A stretch of 64,000 nucleotides of DNA from CAZJHD01 sp964545855 (GCA_964545855.1 CAZJHD010000013.1:40793-104792), one strand, 5' to 3'. Positions 1 through 11,600 are shown, counted from the stretch's first letter. Program-made: numbers and translations. Notes: generated by a model from the sequence alone, not told the origin.

Positions 1-572
1 CCTCCGGGTCGGCCGTAGTCGAAAACGTCCGTGCGAAACGTCTGCGGATCGAAGATGCGAAGGTAGCGGTACTGGAGGACGACCGAGTCGCCGTCGACCG
101 ACGTCGGCTCGCCGTAGACGATCACCATGTGGCCGGGCGCAACGGCCTCGCGAACGTCCTCGATCGTCGCGCCCGGCGCCTTCCGGCGAAGTCTCCACGC
201 GACGTGGAATCGTCCTTCGCCGCGAGGCGACAAGAAGATCGTCTCGCGCTGCACGCTGAAGTCCTCGAGCCAGTCGTAGAACCGATGCTCGACCTCGCTC
301 TCGACGAGGAAGCCGTCCTCCGTCTCGGTGACCACGGACTCGCGCAGGAGACCGGGCCATGCGACGACGGTCGTCTCGAACGCGCCAGGCTGCGCGCGGA
401 CATCGTCGGGGAAGACGTCTCGTCGCGCGCGTGCGGTTTCGAGCGTCTCCGGGCCCGGCAGGGGGCGGTACGGCCGTGTGGACGGGCAGCCTCCGAGGAG
501 ACAGCAGAACGCGGCCAGGACCGCGAGCGGGAGGGGGCGCGCGCGGTGCGGAATCGGGGTCGAAGGGCTCAT
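1..572 (-). CDS. Lipoprotein, 3' end cut by window edge (possibly Slp-like)
   Basis: Reading the minus strand from the ATG at 572-570 gives an open frame of 190 codons that runs off the window edge without a stop. The N-terminus has basic residues, a hydrophobic stretch and a lipobox (LGGC), so it is very likely an exported lipoprotein. The visible mature part has alternating hydrophobic residues and ends in a YGEP...LQYRYLRIF segment. This loosely resembles the Slp/YeaY outer-membrane lipoprotein family, but that is inference from a few motifs. The gene is divergent from the lamin-tail gene at 941. The C-terminus is unknown. Confidence 0.75.
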   Translation of the reverse strand, partial: MSPSTPIPHRARPLPLAVLAAFCCLLGGCPSTRPYRPLPGPETLETARARRDVFPDDVRAQPGAFETTVVAWPGLLRESVVTETEDGFLVESEVEHRFYDWLEDFSVQRETIFLSPRGEGRFHVAWRLRRKAPGATIEDVREAVAPGHMVIVYGEPTSVDGDSVVLQYRYLRIFDPQTFRTDVFDYGRPG

Positions 573-940
573 GGGGCGATCGGCGCCGTCCTCGGCGCCG
601 TCCTCCCTCGACCGAACGGGAGCCGAAGCCGCTCCCGCACGCACGGCAGTTGAAGGGATCGAGCCCGCCGCGCGAGCGCGTCGATCGGCGAAACGACCTT
701 CGGCGCGAACCGGTGGCCGCCGCTCGTGGAGGCGGCGTTCGAGTCGAAGAGCGGCGGCGCCGCCGCAAGCGCGTGATGAGGCGCTCGAGGACGGCGAGAG
801 TCGAGAGCGCCGATCGCCGGCCCTCTCCCGTGCGCATGTGTGATTCCTTCCAGGCTTCCGTTGCTCGCATGCACTCGACCTCCGAACGCGGCTCGCGCTC
901 CTGTTCCGACTCGAACCACTTCCTTCTCGAGGACACGACG
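573..940. other. Intergenic divergent region, no gene recognised
   Basis: This stretch of 368 bp lies between the divergent lipoprotein gene and the first lamin-tail gene. It holds a tandem duplication of a 12-bp GC-rich word (CGGCGCCGTCCT at 581-592 and 593-604). The frames open through it lack a start with a ribosome binding site or any protein-like composition. It presumably carries both divergent promoters, but no convincing -35/-10 pair could be picked out. A GAGGA motif at 929-933 serves the downstream ATG at 941. Confidence 0.5.
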
Positions 941-2977
941 ATGCGGTCCGTCTCTCGCACGCTCCTTCTCCTCCTCTGCCCAACACTGGCCCTGGCGAGC
1001 GTTCCTGTTCCTCGAGGCACGTCCGGAGCTGAGGTGGCGGCCACGATGCTTCCCACGGCCCCGGCCGTCATCCTGACGGAGGTGTGCTTCGATCCCGCGG
1101 GACAGGACGGGTCGAAGATCGGGGCGGAGTGGGTCGAGCTCTCCACGACCCAGCACATCCACTCGGCACTCTTCCGGCTCACGGATCAACAGGGAAGCGA
1201 GCTCGCGACGCTCGCACTGACCAATGTGGCCTCCGGCTCGTGCCTCGTCGTCTATCTCGGTTCGTCCGTCGCGTGCCCCGTCGACGGAGACCTCGCGGAT
1301 CGCTCGGCAGCGTACGCGGCGGGTCTGCCGCCGGGTGACTACCTGCCGAACGCCTCCGGCGGCGTGAGACTCCTGGATGGGCAGGGCGCGATCGTCGACG
1401 CTCTCTACTGGGGAACGGGCTCCGCTCCGCCGGGCGCCTCCGGTGCGTCGTGGACGGCCGGCGAGTTCTTCGACCTGTCGATGGCCGGAAAGCCGATGGA
1501 CGAAGGAGACTCCCTCGGCCGGCCCTCCGATCCGTTTCGAAGCTACACCGGCACGCTGGCGGATTGGGATCGCCACGGCGGCAGGAACGCCGCTCGGCCG
1601 ACGCCCGGAGGACGCAACGCGCCCACGATCACGGGCATTCCGGGTCTGCTCTACTGGACCCAGCTCGGGGTCAATCGAGTGATCACGGGGTACTCGGAGA
1701 TGGTAGCGCCCGGCTGGCTCTCGATCTTGGACTCGGCGGTCGAGGTGCTGGGAGAGTCCGAGACCGCAGCCGGCGCGATCGTCGTCGCGGAGCACTCGTT
1801 CCTGGTCCGCGTGAACGGTCAGCCCATGACCCTTCGAGGAACGATGGTCTCCCGACTCACGCGCATCGACGATCCGAGATCGGTGGAATTCACATTGGAG
1901 ATGAGCGGAGCGCTCGATTCCCGCGGAGGGCCCGGATTCTCGTTCCTGCACTCGGAGCGGCACCGTGGCTTCCACACCAACGCGGTCGGCGTCGACTGGT
2001 CGACGAGCGTCGTCTACCTCGAGTCCGGTCTCTCGTTCCCGTTCGGGGTCTTCGGCTCGACGAACTGGTCGCGAACGGCGCTCGACGAATGGACCCTGAC
2101 CGATTCGCGTACCGCGTTGGACTACGGCGGAGCCGGCCCGAAGGTCTCCTTCGGATCCACACGCGTCCATCGGATCTCCGACGGCTCCTATTCGACGACG
2201 GCAGAAGTCACTCGCGATGCTCCGATCGGTCCGCCGCCACCCGGTCACACCGATTCGATCCTGGGAACCGAGCAGCTCTTCATCGACGGCTCCGCGGCGT
2301 GGAACGACGCGGGCGAGCTCACCGCCGGGAGCTACACGCGCTTCGACAAGCTCGTGAATGGGAAGCCCCGTGCGGTGCTCGCGCCCGGCGCGCTCGGGTC
2401 GACGTCGATCCTGCGAGTGAGCGGCGTACCGGGAGGGATCGAAGGGTCCTTCGCGTTCGCGCTGGAGCTGCCACTCGAGGTCTTCGGGAATCCCCGCCTC
2501 ATCGACGCGAGCGGGCTCTGTCGAACCCATATCGCCGAAGGCAAGCTCGTTTCCACGGCGACCTACGACGTGAGAGTCGACGGATCGACGTGGCTCGCCG
2601 GCTCGATCTCCGCCGACCCGCCGCTGCCGCAGGGAGCTCCATCGAGCAGCCCCGGCGGCGTCACGATCGGTGGCCCGATCATCGTCAGCGGGAGCGGCAA
2701 CACGGTCATCATTTCGGGGGGGCCGGTCACGATCCACCACCCGGCTCCGGAGCCGGCTCCGTCCGAGCCGCCGCCTCTTCCGCCGACGGAACCACCGCCG
2801 ACGATCGAATCGGCCCCTGGCTCTTCCGGAGGATTCATCGGAGCAGTCGCGAACTGCGCGGGTGTCGGAGGGTTCCTGGGGCTTCTGACGCCGCTTCCGA
2901 TCATCGACGAAGCCTTGGGGATCGTCGCTGGAGGAATCGGCTGCGGGGTCGCCTACGGACTGGGCTGGCTCGACTGA
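941..2977 (+). CDS. Secreted lamin-tail-domain (LTD) protein, paralogue 1
   Basis: A 678-residue exported protein. The start at 941 is chosen because it gives a signal peptide (MRSVSRTLLLLLCPTLALAS) and has GAGGA 7 nt upstream; the same frame is open back to 359 but the extension is Arg-rich nonsense. Residues about 43-160 match the lamin-tail fold pattern (ILTEVCFDP...EWVELS...GSCLVVYLG...LLDGQGAIVDALYWG), an Ig-like beta domain common in bacterial surface and exonuclease proteins. The middle is unrecognised beta-rich sequence. Near residue 570-600 lies a Gly/Val/Ile beta motif (GGVTIGG...NTVIISGGPVTI) shared with the next gene. A proline-rich linker (about 600-622) leads to a hydrophobic tail (629-678) that may anchor it in a membrane. 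Binding partner unknown. Confidence 0.88.
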   Translation: MRSVSRTLLLLLCPTLALASVPVPRGTSGAEVAATMLPTAPAVILTEVCFDPAGQDGSKIGAEWVELSTTQHIHSALFRLTDQQGSELATLALTNVASGSCLVVYLGSSVACPVDGDLADRSAAYAAGLPPGDYLPNASGGVRLLDGQGAIVDALYWGTGSAPPGASGASWTAGEFFDLSMAGKPMDEGDSLGRPSDPFRSYTGTLADWDRHGGRNAARPTPGGRNAPTITGIPGLLYWTQLGVNRVITGYSEMVAPGWLSILDSAVEVLGESETAAGAIVVAEHSFLVRVNGQPMTLRGTMVSRLTRIDDPRSVEFTLEMSGALDSRGGPGFSFLHSERHRGFHTNAVGVDWSTSVVYLESGLSFPFGVFGSTNWSRTALDEWTLTDSRTALDYGGAGPKVSFGSTRVHRISDGSYSTTAEVTRDAPIGPPPPGHTDSILGTEQLFIDGSAAWNDAGELTAGSYTRFDKLVNGKPRAVLAPGALGSTSILRVSGVPGGIEGSFAFALELPLEVFGNPRLIDASGLCRTHIAEGKLVSTATYDVRVDGSTWLAGSISADPPLPQGAPSSSPGGVTIGGPIIVSGSGNTVIISGGPVTIHHPAPEPAPSEPPPLPPTEPPPTIESAPGSSGGFIGAVANCAGVGGFLGLLTPLPIIDEALGIVAGGIGCGVAYGLGWLD

Positions 2978-3059
2978 TTCCGACCGCCTCGTTCCATCCA
3001 CTCGCTCGCGGACGCCCTCGAACCGAAATCACTCGCCTTCTCTTCCCACGGAGCCCGAC

Positions 3060-5084
3060 ATGCCTCTCTCGACACGCTCGATCCTTGCCCTCCTCGGCGG
3101 CTTCGCTCCTGCGATCGCGTTGCCGCTCCTCTTCGTCGCGAGTCGGAGCGCGGCTCCCCCACCGGCAGAGGCGCCCGAGCTGCTCCTGAACGAGATCCTC
3201 TTCGATCCCGTGGGTGACGACGCGAGCGCCAACTCGTCCGAATGGGTCGAGTTGATCGCGACCCGGGACTTCTCGTGGGGACAGTTCCGGCTCGCGGACT
3301 CCTCGGGAACGACCCTCGCGGAGCTCGTTCTCTCGAACGTGAAGGCCGGATCCGTGCTCGTCGTCTACCTCGGCACGACGATTCCATCGATCCACGACTC
3401 CGACCTCGCGGACGGCACGGCGTCGTTCCCGGCGATGCTTCCTCCAGGTGATCACCTGCCGAGCGTCTTTTCGGGGCTGACGCTCCTCGACTCCTCGGGC
3501 GCGACGCTCGACTCGATCTACTGGACGACGGTCGGGTCGAGCTCGATTCCTGCGGGAGTTCCACCGACCCAGGTCCTGGATCTGTCCTTCTCCGGGAGAC
3601 CGATCTCCGAAGGGGACTCCATCGGGCGGGGCACCACGCCTGCCGCCGACCACACCGGGACCGCACTCGACTGGGATCGGCACGGTGGGCGGAACGCCGC
3701 GGGACCGACGCCCGGCGGGCGCAACGGCGTCGAGGTCGTCGACACCGCCGGCCTTCTGCTCTGGTCCCAGCATGCCGTGAGCGGCTCGATCGGCCGATTC
3801 TCCCTCGGCACCCAGCATCACTGGCTCGCCGTCGTGGACTCCGGCGTTTCGCGCATCGAAGCCTTCGAGTCGCCGACGCTCCTACGAGTCGTCGGGCGGC
3901 ACGAGCTCGTCGTGAGCGATCACGGGGCTCCGCGCGTGCTGCGGGGACTCCTCGAATCGCACTTCGAACGGAACGAGACTCCCGGCTCCGTCGCGTACTC
4001 GCTGACCGTGCGTGGAACGCTCCAGGATGCGAGCGGCTTCGGCTTCGCGATCGACAGCACCGCGACGACGAGCGGCTTCCATACCGATGCGACCCAGGAG
4101 CAGTGGCTCCATCTGCTGACGTTCCTCGACGGCGGATCGAGCTTCCCGATCCAGGAGCTCGGCTCGGCCACGACGACCCGGATCTCGGAGGAGCAGTGGT
4201 CGGCGCACGAGACGCGGGTCGTGCTCGACTACGGCGGCGCTGGACCCAAGCTCTCCAACTCGACGACGACTTTCCGCCGCCTCGCCGATGGGATCTACGA
4301 CGTCGAGTGCTTCGGCACGCGAGACTGGCCAGCCAATCCTCCGGCAGTGGGCGGATCGGACTCCATCGAGTTCGTCGAGTCGTTCCACGTCCGGCAGGAG
4401 AGCCACCTCTCCGGCGACGGCGAGGCGCACTCGTCGGTCGTCCAGATCTTCGACCGCTGGGCCGACGGAACCCTCGTCTCGACGCTGCCGACCGGTACTC
4501 GAGGCACCACGTCCCTCCGCAGGGTCGGAGGCAAGAGCGGCGATGTGCACGGCGAGTTCGCCTTCGCGGGCGACTTGCCCCGCGAGACCTCGGGAGCGAA
4601 TCTCGAGCTCGCGGTCGCATGCAAGTCGTCTCTCGCAGTCGAAGGACGCAAGCTCGTGCGCAGGGGATCCACGGAGATCCTCCACGGCACCACTTCCATC
4701 GACTCCACGAAGCTGCACGCCGATCCACCGATCCAGCAGCCTGCGGCGCCACCACCGGGGCACGGAGCACCCTGCCCCACGTGCGGCGGCTCCGGGCAGG
4801 CACCGCCGTCAGCGGGCCACGGGCCCAGCGGATCGCCCAGCAGTCCGGGAGGCGTCACGGTCCAGGGTGGAGTCACCGTCTCCGGAACGGGCCACACGGT
4901 GATCATCGCGAACGGCTCCGTGACCATCACGGGCACACCGAAGCCCCCGAGCCCGACCCCGCCGACTCCTCCCTCGGAGCACTCGCATGCGGCGCTCTGC
5001 ACGCACCCCGGGTGCCGAGTGATCACCGACGGCTGCTGTCAGCCGCGCGGACTCTGCTCGCGCCACGAGGCGCTCCTCGACTGA
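3060..5084 (+). CDS. Secreted lamin-tail-domain (LTD) protein, paralogue 2, Cys-rich tail
   Basis: A 674-residue tandem paralogue of the preceding gene, 82 bp downstream, so co-transcription is likely. Signal peptide residues 1-31. The LTD pattern is at about residues 41-155 (LLLNEILFDP...SEWVELIA...GSVLVVYLG...LLDSSGATLDSIYW). Both proteins share the block DWDRHGGRNAA.PTPGGRN after the LTD and a late SSPGGVT...GHTVII beta motif. The C-termini differ: this one lacks the hydrophobic tail of its neighbour and ends in a short domain with cysteines in CPTC, CTHPGC and GCCQPRGLC arrangement, which could bind metal or form disulfides. Function unknown; surface-exposed role inferred. Confidence 0.88.
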   Translation: MPLSTRSILALLGGFAPAIALPLLFVASRSAAPPPAEAPELLLNEILFDPVGDDASANSSEWVELIATRDFSWGQFRLADSSGTTLAELVLSNVKAGSVLVVYLGTTIPSIHDSDLADGTASFPAMLPPGDHLPSVFSGLTLLDSSGATLDSIYWTTVGSSSIPAGVPPTQVLDLSFSGRPISEGDSIGRGTTPAADHTGTALDWDRHGGRNAAGPTPGGRNGVEVVDTAGLLLWSQHAVSGSIGRFSLGTQHHWLAVVDSGVSRIEAFESPTLLRVVGRHELVVSDHGAPRVLRGLLESHFERNETPGSVAYSLTVRGTLQDASGFGFAIDSTATTSGFHTDATQEQWLHLLTFLDGGSSFPIQELGSATTTRISEEQWSAHETRVVLDYGGAGPKLSNSTTTFRRLADGIYDVECFGTRDWPANPPAVGGSDSIEFVESFHVRQESHLSGDGEAHSSVVQIFDRWADGTLVSTLPTGTRGTTSLRRVGGKSGDVHGEFAFAGDLPRETSGANLELAVACKSSLAVEGRKLVRRGSTEILHGTTSIDSTKLHADPPIQQPAAPPPGHGAPCPTCGGSGQAPPSAGHGPSGSPSSPGGVTVQGGVTVSGTGHTVIIANGSVTITGTPKPPSPTPPTPPSEHSHAALCTHPGCRVITDGCCQPRGLCSRHEALLD

Positions 5085-5142
5085 GCAGCTGCGCCTCCTG
5101 CATGACCACCCGATGTCCTTCGACCGAGCTCCCCCCTCCTCA

Positions 5143-5634
5143 TCACGCCCCGAGCTTCTCCCGAACCTCCTCGACGATCTGGTCCAACGCTTCCTTCCGG
5201 GCCAAGGCACGCGCCGTGCGGATCGAGCAGGGGCCGAAGACTCGGATCGAGGCCGTCCCGCTGATCTCGCCGGAGAGGGCGCTCTGCGGAGATTGGAATC
5301 TGCAGCGGTAGTCCAGCTCGAAGATCTTCACGAGCGGCAGCCACGCGCGGACGAGCCCCGAATACGCCAGGCTCTCGAGCTCGCCGCTCACCTCATACGC
5401 CGGCTCGAGTCCGGAATGAGTCTGGGAATGGAGAATGTCCCCGTCCCGGCGAATTGTCAGGACGTAGCTGTGGGCGCCGCGCTTGTCATGAATGTACTTG
5501 AGCTCGGCCTCTCGACTGCCCGAGACGTCGGCGTGATAGGCATCGAGCTCGACGATTCCCGATTCCCGCGCCGCCGTCGCGAGGACGGCGATCACGGCGG
5601 CGAATCCGAAGAGCCTGCGGAGCCTCGCGTACAT
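5143..5634 (-). CDS. Small secreted protein of unknown function
   Basis: 163 residues with an N-terminal signal peptide (MYARLRRLFGFAAVIAVLATAARES). The mature part is mixed alpha/beta and ends in a charged amphipathic helix (ARALARKEALDQIVEEVREKLGA). Two cysteines (YRCRF and GPCSI) could pair. It lies 46 bp downstream of the giant beta-helix gene on the same strand, so it may be its operon partner, and it converges on the lamin-tail gene ending at 5084. I do not recognise a family. Confidence 0.75.
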   Translation of the reverse strand: MYARLRRLFGFAAVIAVLATAARESGIVELDAYHADVSGSREAELKYIHDKRGAHSYVLTIRRDGDILHSQTHSGLEPAYEVSGELESLAYSGLVRAWLPLVKIFELDYRCRFQSPQSALSGEISGTASIRVFGPCSIRTARALARKEALDQIVEEVREKLGA

Positions 5635-5680
5635 GGGACGTCGGAGGGTTCGGGTGTCGGTCGGGATGGGACTCCGAGAG

Positions 5681-8600
5681 CTACGGCGCCGTCACGATGC
5701 TCGTGACGTTGGACCAGCGGATCGCGTTCGTCGACAAGTCGACCGTGAGGAGCTGCACCGCGAAGGTACTCCCGAGCGGCGTCGTGACGGGGAGCGTGTA
5801 GGTGCGGGAATCCATCCCCGCGACGTCGAAGGTCCCGAAGTCCGGCGCGCTGAACGTGACGAGATCGACGAGCCCCACGAGCTCCCAACCGGGGATCTCG
5901 ACCCACTGGAAGCCGTCGGCGGCCGCGAGCACCCAGATCGTCCCGGGGGCTCCGAGGAACTCCACCTGCAGCGGCTCGCCGACATGGAGGAGCTGCGGCG
6001 CGCTCACGTCGGGCATCACTCCCGGCACCGGGACATGGACCGAGCCACCCTCGACGATCGTGATCGGCGGCGTGAGCTGTACGAGGCGAGCCTGGGACGA
6101 GCCCTTCACCTCGAGCGCGTCGAGGCTGCCGCGGCTCGCGAGCGTGAGGGAACCGGCCTCGACGAGCAGCCCGGGAGTTCCCTGCATCTGCGTTCGCTGG
6201 ATCGCCGTCGCCGTCGAGCCGTTCAGCCGGAGACCCGGCTGGCCACTCCCGCCGCGGACGACGCACTTGTCGACGACGATGGTCCCGGCGCAGCCGACGA
6301 CGTCGAGACCCCGGTTCGGCGACACGGCACTGCCGATCTCGAGCCCCGCCAGCACGAGGCTCGTCCCCGCGCCGAGGCCGCTCACGACGACGGGCGCGCT
6401 CGTCGTGTCGATCGAGACCGTGCCGCTCCCGTCGGCGACGATCTGCAGGCTGCCGGCCGGGACCGAGGTCACGGAGAAGGGCGCGTAGGTCCCCGCCGCC
6501 ACCAGCACGACGCTCTTCGGGAGCACCGCCGCATCGATCGCCGCTTGGATCGTAGCGAAGGGCCCGCCGCCGCCGACTTGGAGGAAACCCGGCGGCGGAG
6601 CGTCGCTGAGGGGAACTCCCGACGCCGTCGCGAGCTCGACGATCGCGCCGTGAGTCAGGCGCTGCGAGAGACGGTAGTGGTAGGTGAAGCCCGGCGTGAG
6701 ACCCGTGTGGACCGCGCCGTAGGTCGAGGCGCCGGCGGCCGGGAGCTCCGTGACGAGCGAGAACGGCCCGAGCGGGCTCGTGGACCACTCCAGCAGGAAC
6801 GCCGACGCGTCCACCTCGCTCGACGTCGTCCAGGCGAGCTGCAGCTTCCCGGGACCCGCCGTCGAGGTGAACGAAGCGACGCCCGTCTGCACGGGCGGCG
6901 CCCAGACGATGCGGTTTCCCGGGTCGTCCTCGAAGGTGGACCCCGCGAAGGCGCCGGTCCAGTTGCGCAGCGTCACCGTCGAACCGCCGAGGCAGCGCAC
7001 GTTGTAGGTGCCGACGCCATTGCTCTTCTCGAATTGGAGGTAGCGAAGCTCAGCCGGCGCCGGGCGCTGGATGTCGAGGAGGACCGACCCCGCGTTGGCG
7101 GACGGCCGATCGAAGACGCCACCGCGCAGGTCCTGAGGCGCCGGCGCGATCGTCGCGGACTGGGCGATCTGGATGCCTGCGGGCCCCATCTGCTCGAAGC
7201 GGAAATTCATCGCCGCGATCGTGCCGTTCACGCTGAGCGCGTAGCCGCCGCCGCCTTGGCCCGTGACGACGGCGGGCTGCGTGGCGGTGCCGACGACGCG
7301 GAGCGTCCCCGTGGAGCCGACCGCAACCGACGTGGTCGGCCCGAGGGCGAGCGCTCCGCCCGCGCCGACGGCGAGCACGCCGTTCGCCGTGATCGCGGTG
7401 GAAGGGATCTCGACGAAGCGCGGGCCGATGTCGAGCGTCCCGCCGAGGTCGACCGTCACCGTCGTCGCCGCGAGCGAGAAGTCGCTCGCCGGCTCCCGGA
7501 CGCCGTTCTTCACGACGAGCGTCTTCAGCGTGAGCGTCGTGCCGGCGACCGTGGGCCCGAAGAGCGTCGTGCCCGGACCGTCCAGCTCGACGGTCCCGGA
7601 CGTCGGCGCGAAGAGGGAGTTCGCGAGGAAGTCACCCCCGCAGCGGATGGTGCCGGGCACGCCCGAGCCCCCGACCGAGGTCCCCGAGAGCGTCAGGTGC
7701 GAGTCGACGTCGAACGTGGCTGTCGAGGCCACGGAGAGGGAGCCGCGCAGCAGATTCGCGCTCCCTTCGACGTGGAGCACATGCGCACCCGGGAAGCTCC
7801 CGACGGCCAGAGTGCCTCCCGTGAGTGAGAGCGACCCTGCAACCGTCGTCGTGTGCGCTCCTACGCCGGTACCGGCAGTGAGAGTTCCGGACTGAACGGA
7901 CACGTCTCCGTTCACCTGCACGTCCGCACTCGCGAACGTCACTCCCCCGCTCGTGAGCGCGATCTCGACGTTGGGAAGCGGGCTCATCGGGTTCGTCGTG
8001 ACGCTGCTCGAGCTGCCGTCGAAGCGCAGCGTTCCGCTCGATACGAGCGTTCCCTGGAGCGTCGCGTTACCGCCGAGCGTGTGCGTCAGGCTCCCGAGGT
8101 CGAGCTTCGCGCCTCCCGCAAGGAGCAGAGTTCCGTTCACGTCGAGTGGTTGGAGAGCCGTCGTTCCGAGCGGCGAGGAGGTGGAGATCGTCAGGTTCGC
8201 GAATCTCGGCGAGGCTCCTCCGATCGTCTGCGCGCCCGCACCGTCGAACTCGACGGTGCCCGAAGTCGGCTGGAACGTGGGATGGGCGATCCAGTCGCCC
8301 CGGCAGCGGATCGTCCCCGGCACCCCCGAGCCTCCGATCACGGTCCCGGAGAAAGTCACGCCAGCCTCGAGCTCCAGGCTCGCGAGGGTCAGAACCGAGA
8401 GCGATCCGCCGACGAGGCTCGCGCTGCCAATGACGCGGAGCACATGGGGCCCCGGGAAGCTCCCCACGTTCAGAGTGCCTCCCAGGAGCGAGAGCGGCCC
8501 GAGGACCGTCGTCGTGTGGGCGCCCACTCCCGATCCAATCGAGAGCGTTCCCGAGAGAAGCGTGAGGCTCCCGTCCACCTGGATCGCCGTCCCGCCGAAC

Positions 8601-11600
8601 GTCACGCTGAAGACTCCGGGGCCGATCTCCACGTTCGGCAGTGGGCTCGTGGCACTCGCCGTGACGGTGCCGCTGCCGTCGAAACGCAGCGTGCCGCTCG
8701 CAACGAGGGTCCCGCTCAGGGTCGCGTTCCCGTCGATCGTGTGGGTGAGCGAGCCGAGTGAGAGCGTCGAACCGCTCGCGACCGACACTCCGTTGTCGAG
8801 ATCGAGGCTCCCCGCCGTGCTCGTCCAGGAGCTCGATGCCTGGAGCGTGAGCAGCCCCTTGAGGTTGAGGGGGATCGCCGCCGTGACCGTCGAGCCCGAC
8901 TCGACCGTCACCGCCGCGAAACGGCCGCCGGTCCCGGAGATCGTGTGCGCGAGGCCGTTGTCGAAGACGACCGTTCCCGTCGTCGGCTGGAAGGAGACGT
9001 GCGCCGTCCAGTCGCCGCCGCAGCGGATCGTGCCCGGGACGGAGCCGCCGACCGAGGTGCCCGAGAGCACGATGTGCCCCTCCACTTCGAGAGTGGCCGT
9101 GCTCACCATTGTGAGAGTGCCCCCGGAGAGGCTCGCGCTCCCCAGCACACGGAGCTGCTGAGGACCCGAGGAGCCCACCGAGAGGCTCCCCCCGGACACC
9201 GCCAAGGAGCCGCTCACGATCGTCGTGTGGGCCCCCGAGCCCGAACCGACCGTCAGCGTCCCGGAGATCACCGTGAGGCTCCCGTTCACCTGGATCGACG
9301 TCCCGCCGAACGTCACGCTGAAGACCCCAGGACCGATCTCCACGTTCGGCAGCGGACTCAGCGCGCTCGCCGTGACGAGTCCCGAGCCGTCGAAACGCAG
9401 CGTTCCGCTCGCAATCAGGGTCCCGCTCAGGGTCGCGTTGCCATCGATCGTGTGGGTGAGCGCGCCGAGCGAGAGCGTCGCGCCGTTCGCGACGTTCACG
9501 CCCCCGTCGAGATCGAGGCTCGCCGCGGAGTTGGTCCACGTCGTTGTTCCCTGCAGGGTGAGCAGCCCCTTCAAGTTGAGGGCGATCGCCGCCGTGACCG
9601 TCGAGCCCGACTCGACCGTCACCGCTGCGAATCGGCCGCCTGTTCCCGAAATCGTGTGCGCCGTCCCGCTGTCGAAGACGACCGTCCCCGTCGTCGGCTG
9701 GAAGGACACGTGCGCCGTCCAGTCGCCGCCGCAGCGGATCGTGCCGGCGACGCCCGAGCCTCCGACCGACACGCCGGAGAACGTCACGCTCCCGTCGACG
9801 TCGAGCGTCGCTGCGCTCACGACCGAGAGGGTGCCCGTCTGCAGAGTCGCACTGCCCAAGACATGGAGCACCTGCGGACCCGAGGCGCCCACGGTGAGGT
9901 TTCCGCCAGTGAGCGACAGGGCGCCGTTCACCGTCGTCGTGTGGGCGCCAACGCCCGATCCAATTCCGAGAGTTCCCGAGAGGACCGTGAGGTTTCCGTT
10001 CACTTGGATCGACGTCCCGCCGAACGTCACGCTGAAGACCCCAGGACCGATCTCCACGTTCGGCAGCGGACTCAGCGCGCTCGCCGTGACGAGTCCCGAG
10101 CCGTCGAAGCGCAGCGTTCCGCTCGCAGTGAGGGTCCCGCTCAGGGTCGTGTTGCCGTCGATCGTGTGGGTGAGCGATCCGAGCGAGAGCGTCGCACCGC
10201 TCGCAACCGACACGCCGCTGTCGAGGTCGAGGCTCCCCGCGGTGCTCGTCCAGGAGGTCGAGGTCTGGAGCGTGAGCACACCCTTCAGGTTGAGCGGGAT
10301 CGCCGCCGTCACCGTCGAGCCCGACTCGACCGTCACCGCCGCGAAACGGCCGCCGGTCCCGGAGATCGTGTGCGCGAGGCCGTTGTCGAAGACGACCGTT
10401 CCCGTCGTCGGCTGGAAGGAGACGTGCGCCGTCCAGTCGCCGCCGCAGCGGATCGTGCCCGGGACGGAGCCGCCGACCGAGGTGCCCGAGAGCACGATGT
10501 GCCCCTCCACTTCGAGAGTGGCCGTGCTCACCATTGTGAGAGTGCCCCCGGAGAGGCTCGCGCTCCCCAGCACACGGAGCTGCTGAGGACCCGAGGAGCC
10601 CACCGAGAGGCTCCCCCCGGACACCGCCAAGGAGCCGCTCACGATCGTCGTGTGGGCCCCCGAGCCCGAACCGACCGTCAGCGTCCCGGAGATCACCGTG
10701 AGGCTCCCGTTCACCTGGATCGACGTCCCGCCGAACGTCACGCTGAAGACCCCAGGACCGATCTCCACGTTCGGCAGCGGACTCAGCGCGCTCGCCGTGA
10801 CGAGTCCCGAGCCGTCGAAGCGCAGCGTTCCGCTCGCAGTGAGGGTCCCGCTCAGGGTCGTGTTGCCGTCGATCGTGTGGGTGAGCGATCCGAGCGAGAG
10901 CGTCGCACCGCTCGCAACCGACACGCCGCTGTCGAGGTCGAGGCTCCCCGCGGTGCTCGTCCAGGAGGTCGAGGTCTGGAGCGTGAGCAGCCCCTTCAGG
11001 TTGAGCGGGATCGCCGCCGTCACCGTCGAGCCCGACTCGACCGTGACCGCCGCGAAGCGGCCGCCGGTCCCGGAGATCGTGTGCGCCACGCCGCTGTCGA
11101 AGACGACCGTCCCCGTCGTCGGCTGGAAAGAGACGTGCGCCGTCCAGTCCCCGCCGCAGCGGATCGTTCCGGGGACGCCCGAGCCGCCGACCGACGACCC
11201 GGACAACGTCACATTCCCGTCGACGTCGAGCGTCGCCTGGGACAGGACCGAGAGGGATCCACCGGAGAGAGCCGCGACTCCCTTCGCGTGGAGCATCTGA
11301 GAACCGGAGCTCCCCACAGTGAGCGCGCCCCCCGTCATCGAGAGCGTCCCGTTCACTGTCGTCGTATGGGCGCCCGCGCCCGATCCGATCGTGAGCGTCC
11401 CCGAGATCACCGTCAGGCTGCCCATCACCTGGATCGCAGAGCCGGCGAAGGTGACGGAGCCGCTCGCGGGCGCGATCTCCACACTCGGCAGGGGGCTCGT
11501 CGCGTTCGACGTGACTGTCCCGAAGCCGTCGAGCCGGAGCGTTCCACTCGATGTGAGCGTCCCCTGGAGTGTCACGTTTCCGCCGAGCGCGTGCGTCAAG

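Noticed and set aside
569..3001. Long minus-strand open frame opposite the first lamin-tail gene
   Set aside because: Arg/Asp-rich with no domain; a shadow of the real plus-strand gene in very GC-rich DNA.
8886..10989. CRISPR-like repeated DNA
   Set aside because: The repeats are hundreds of bases long, coding and in frame, without short spacers; no CRISPR array or cas gene is present.
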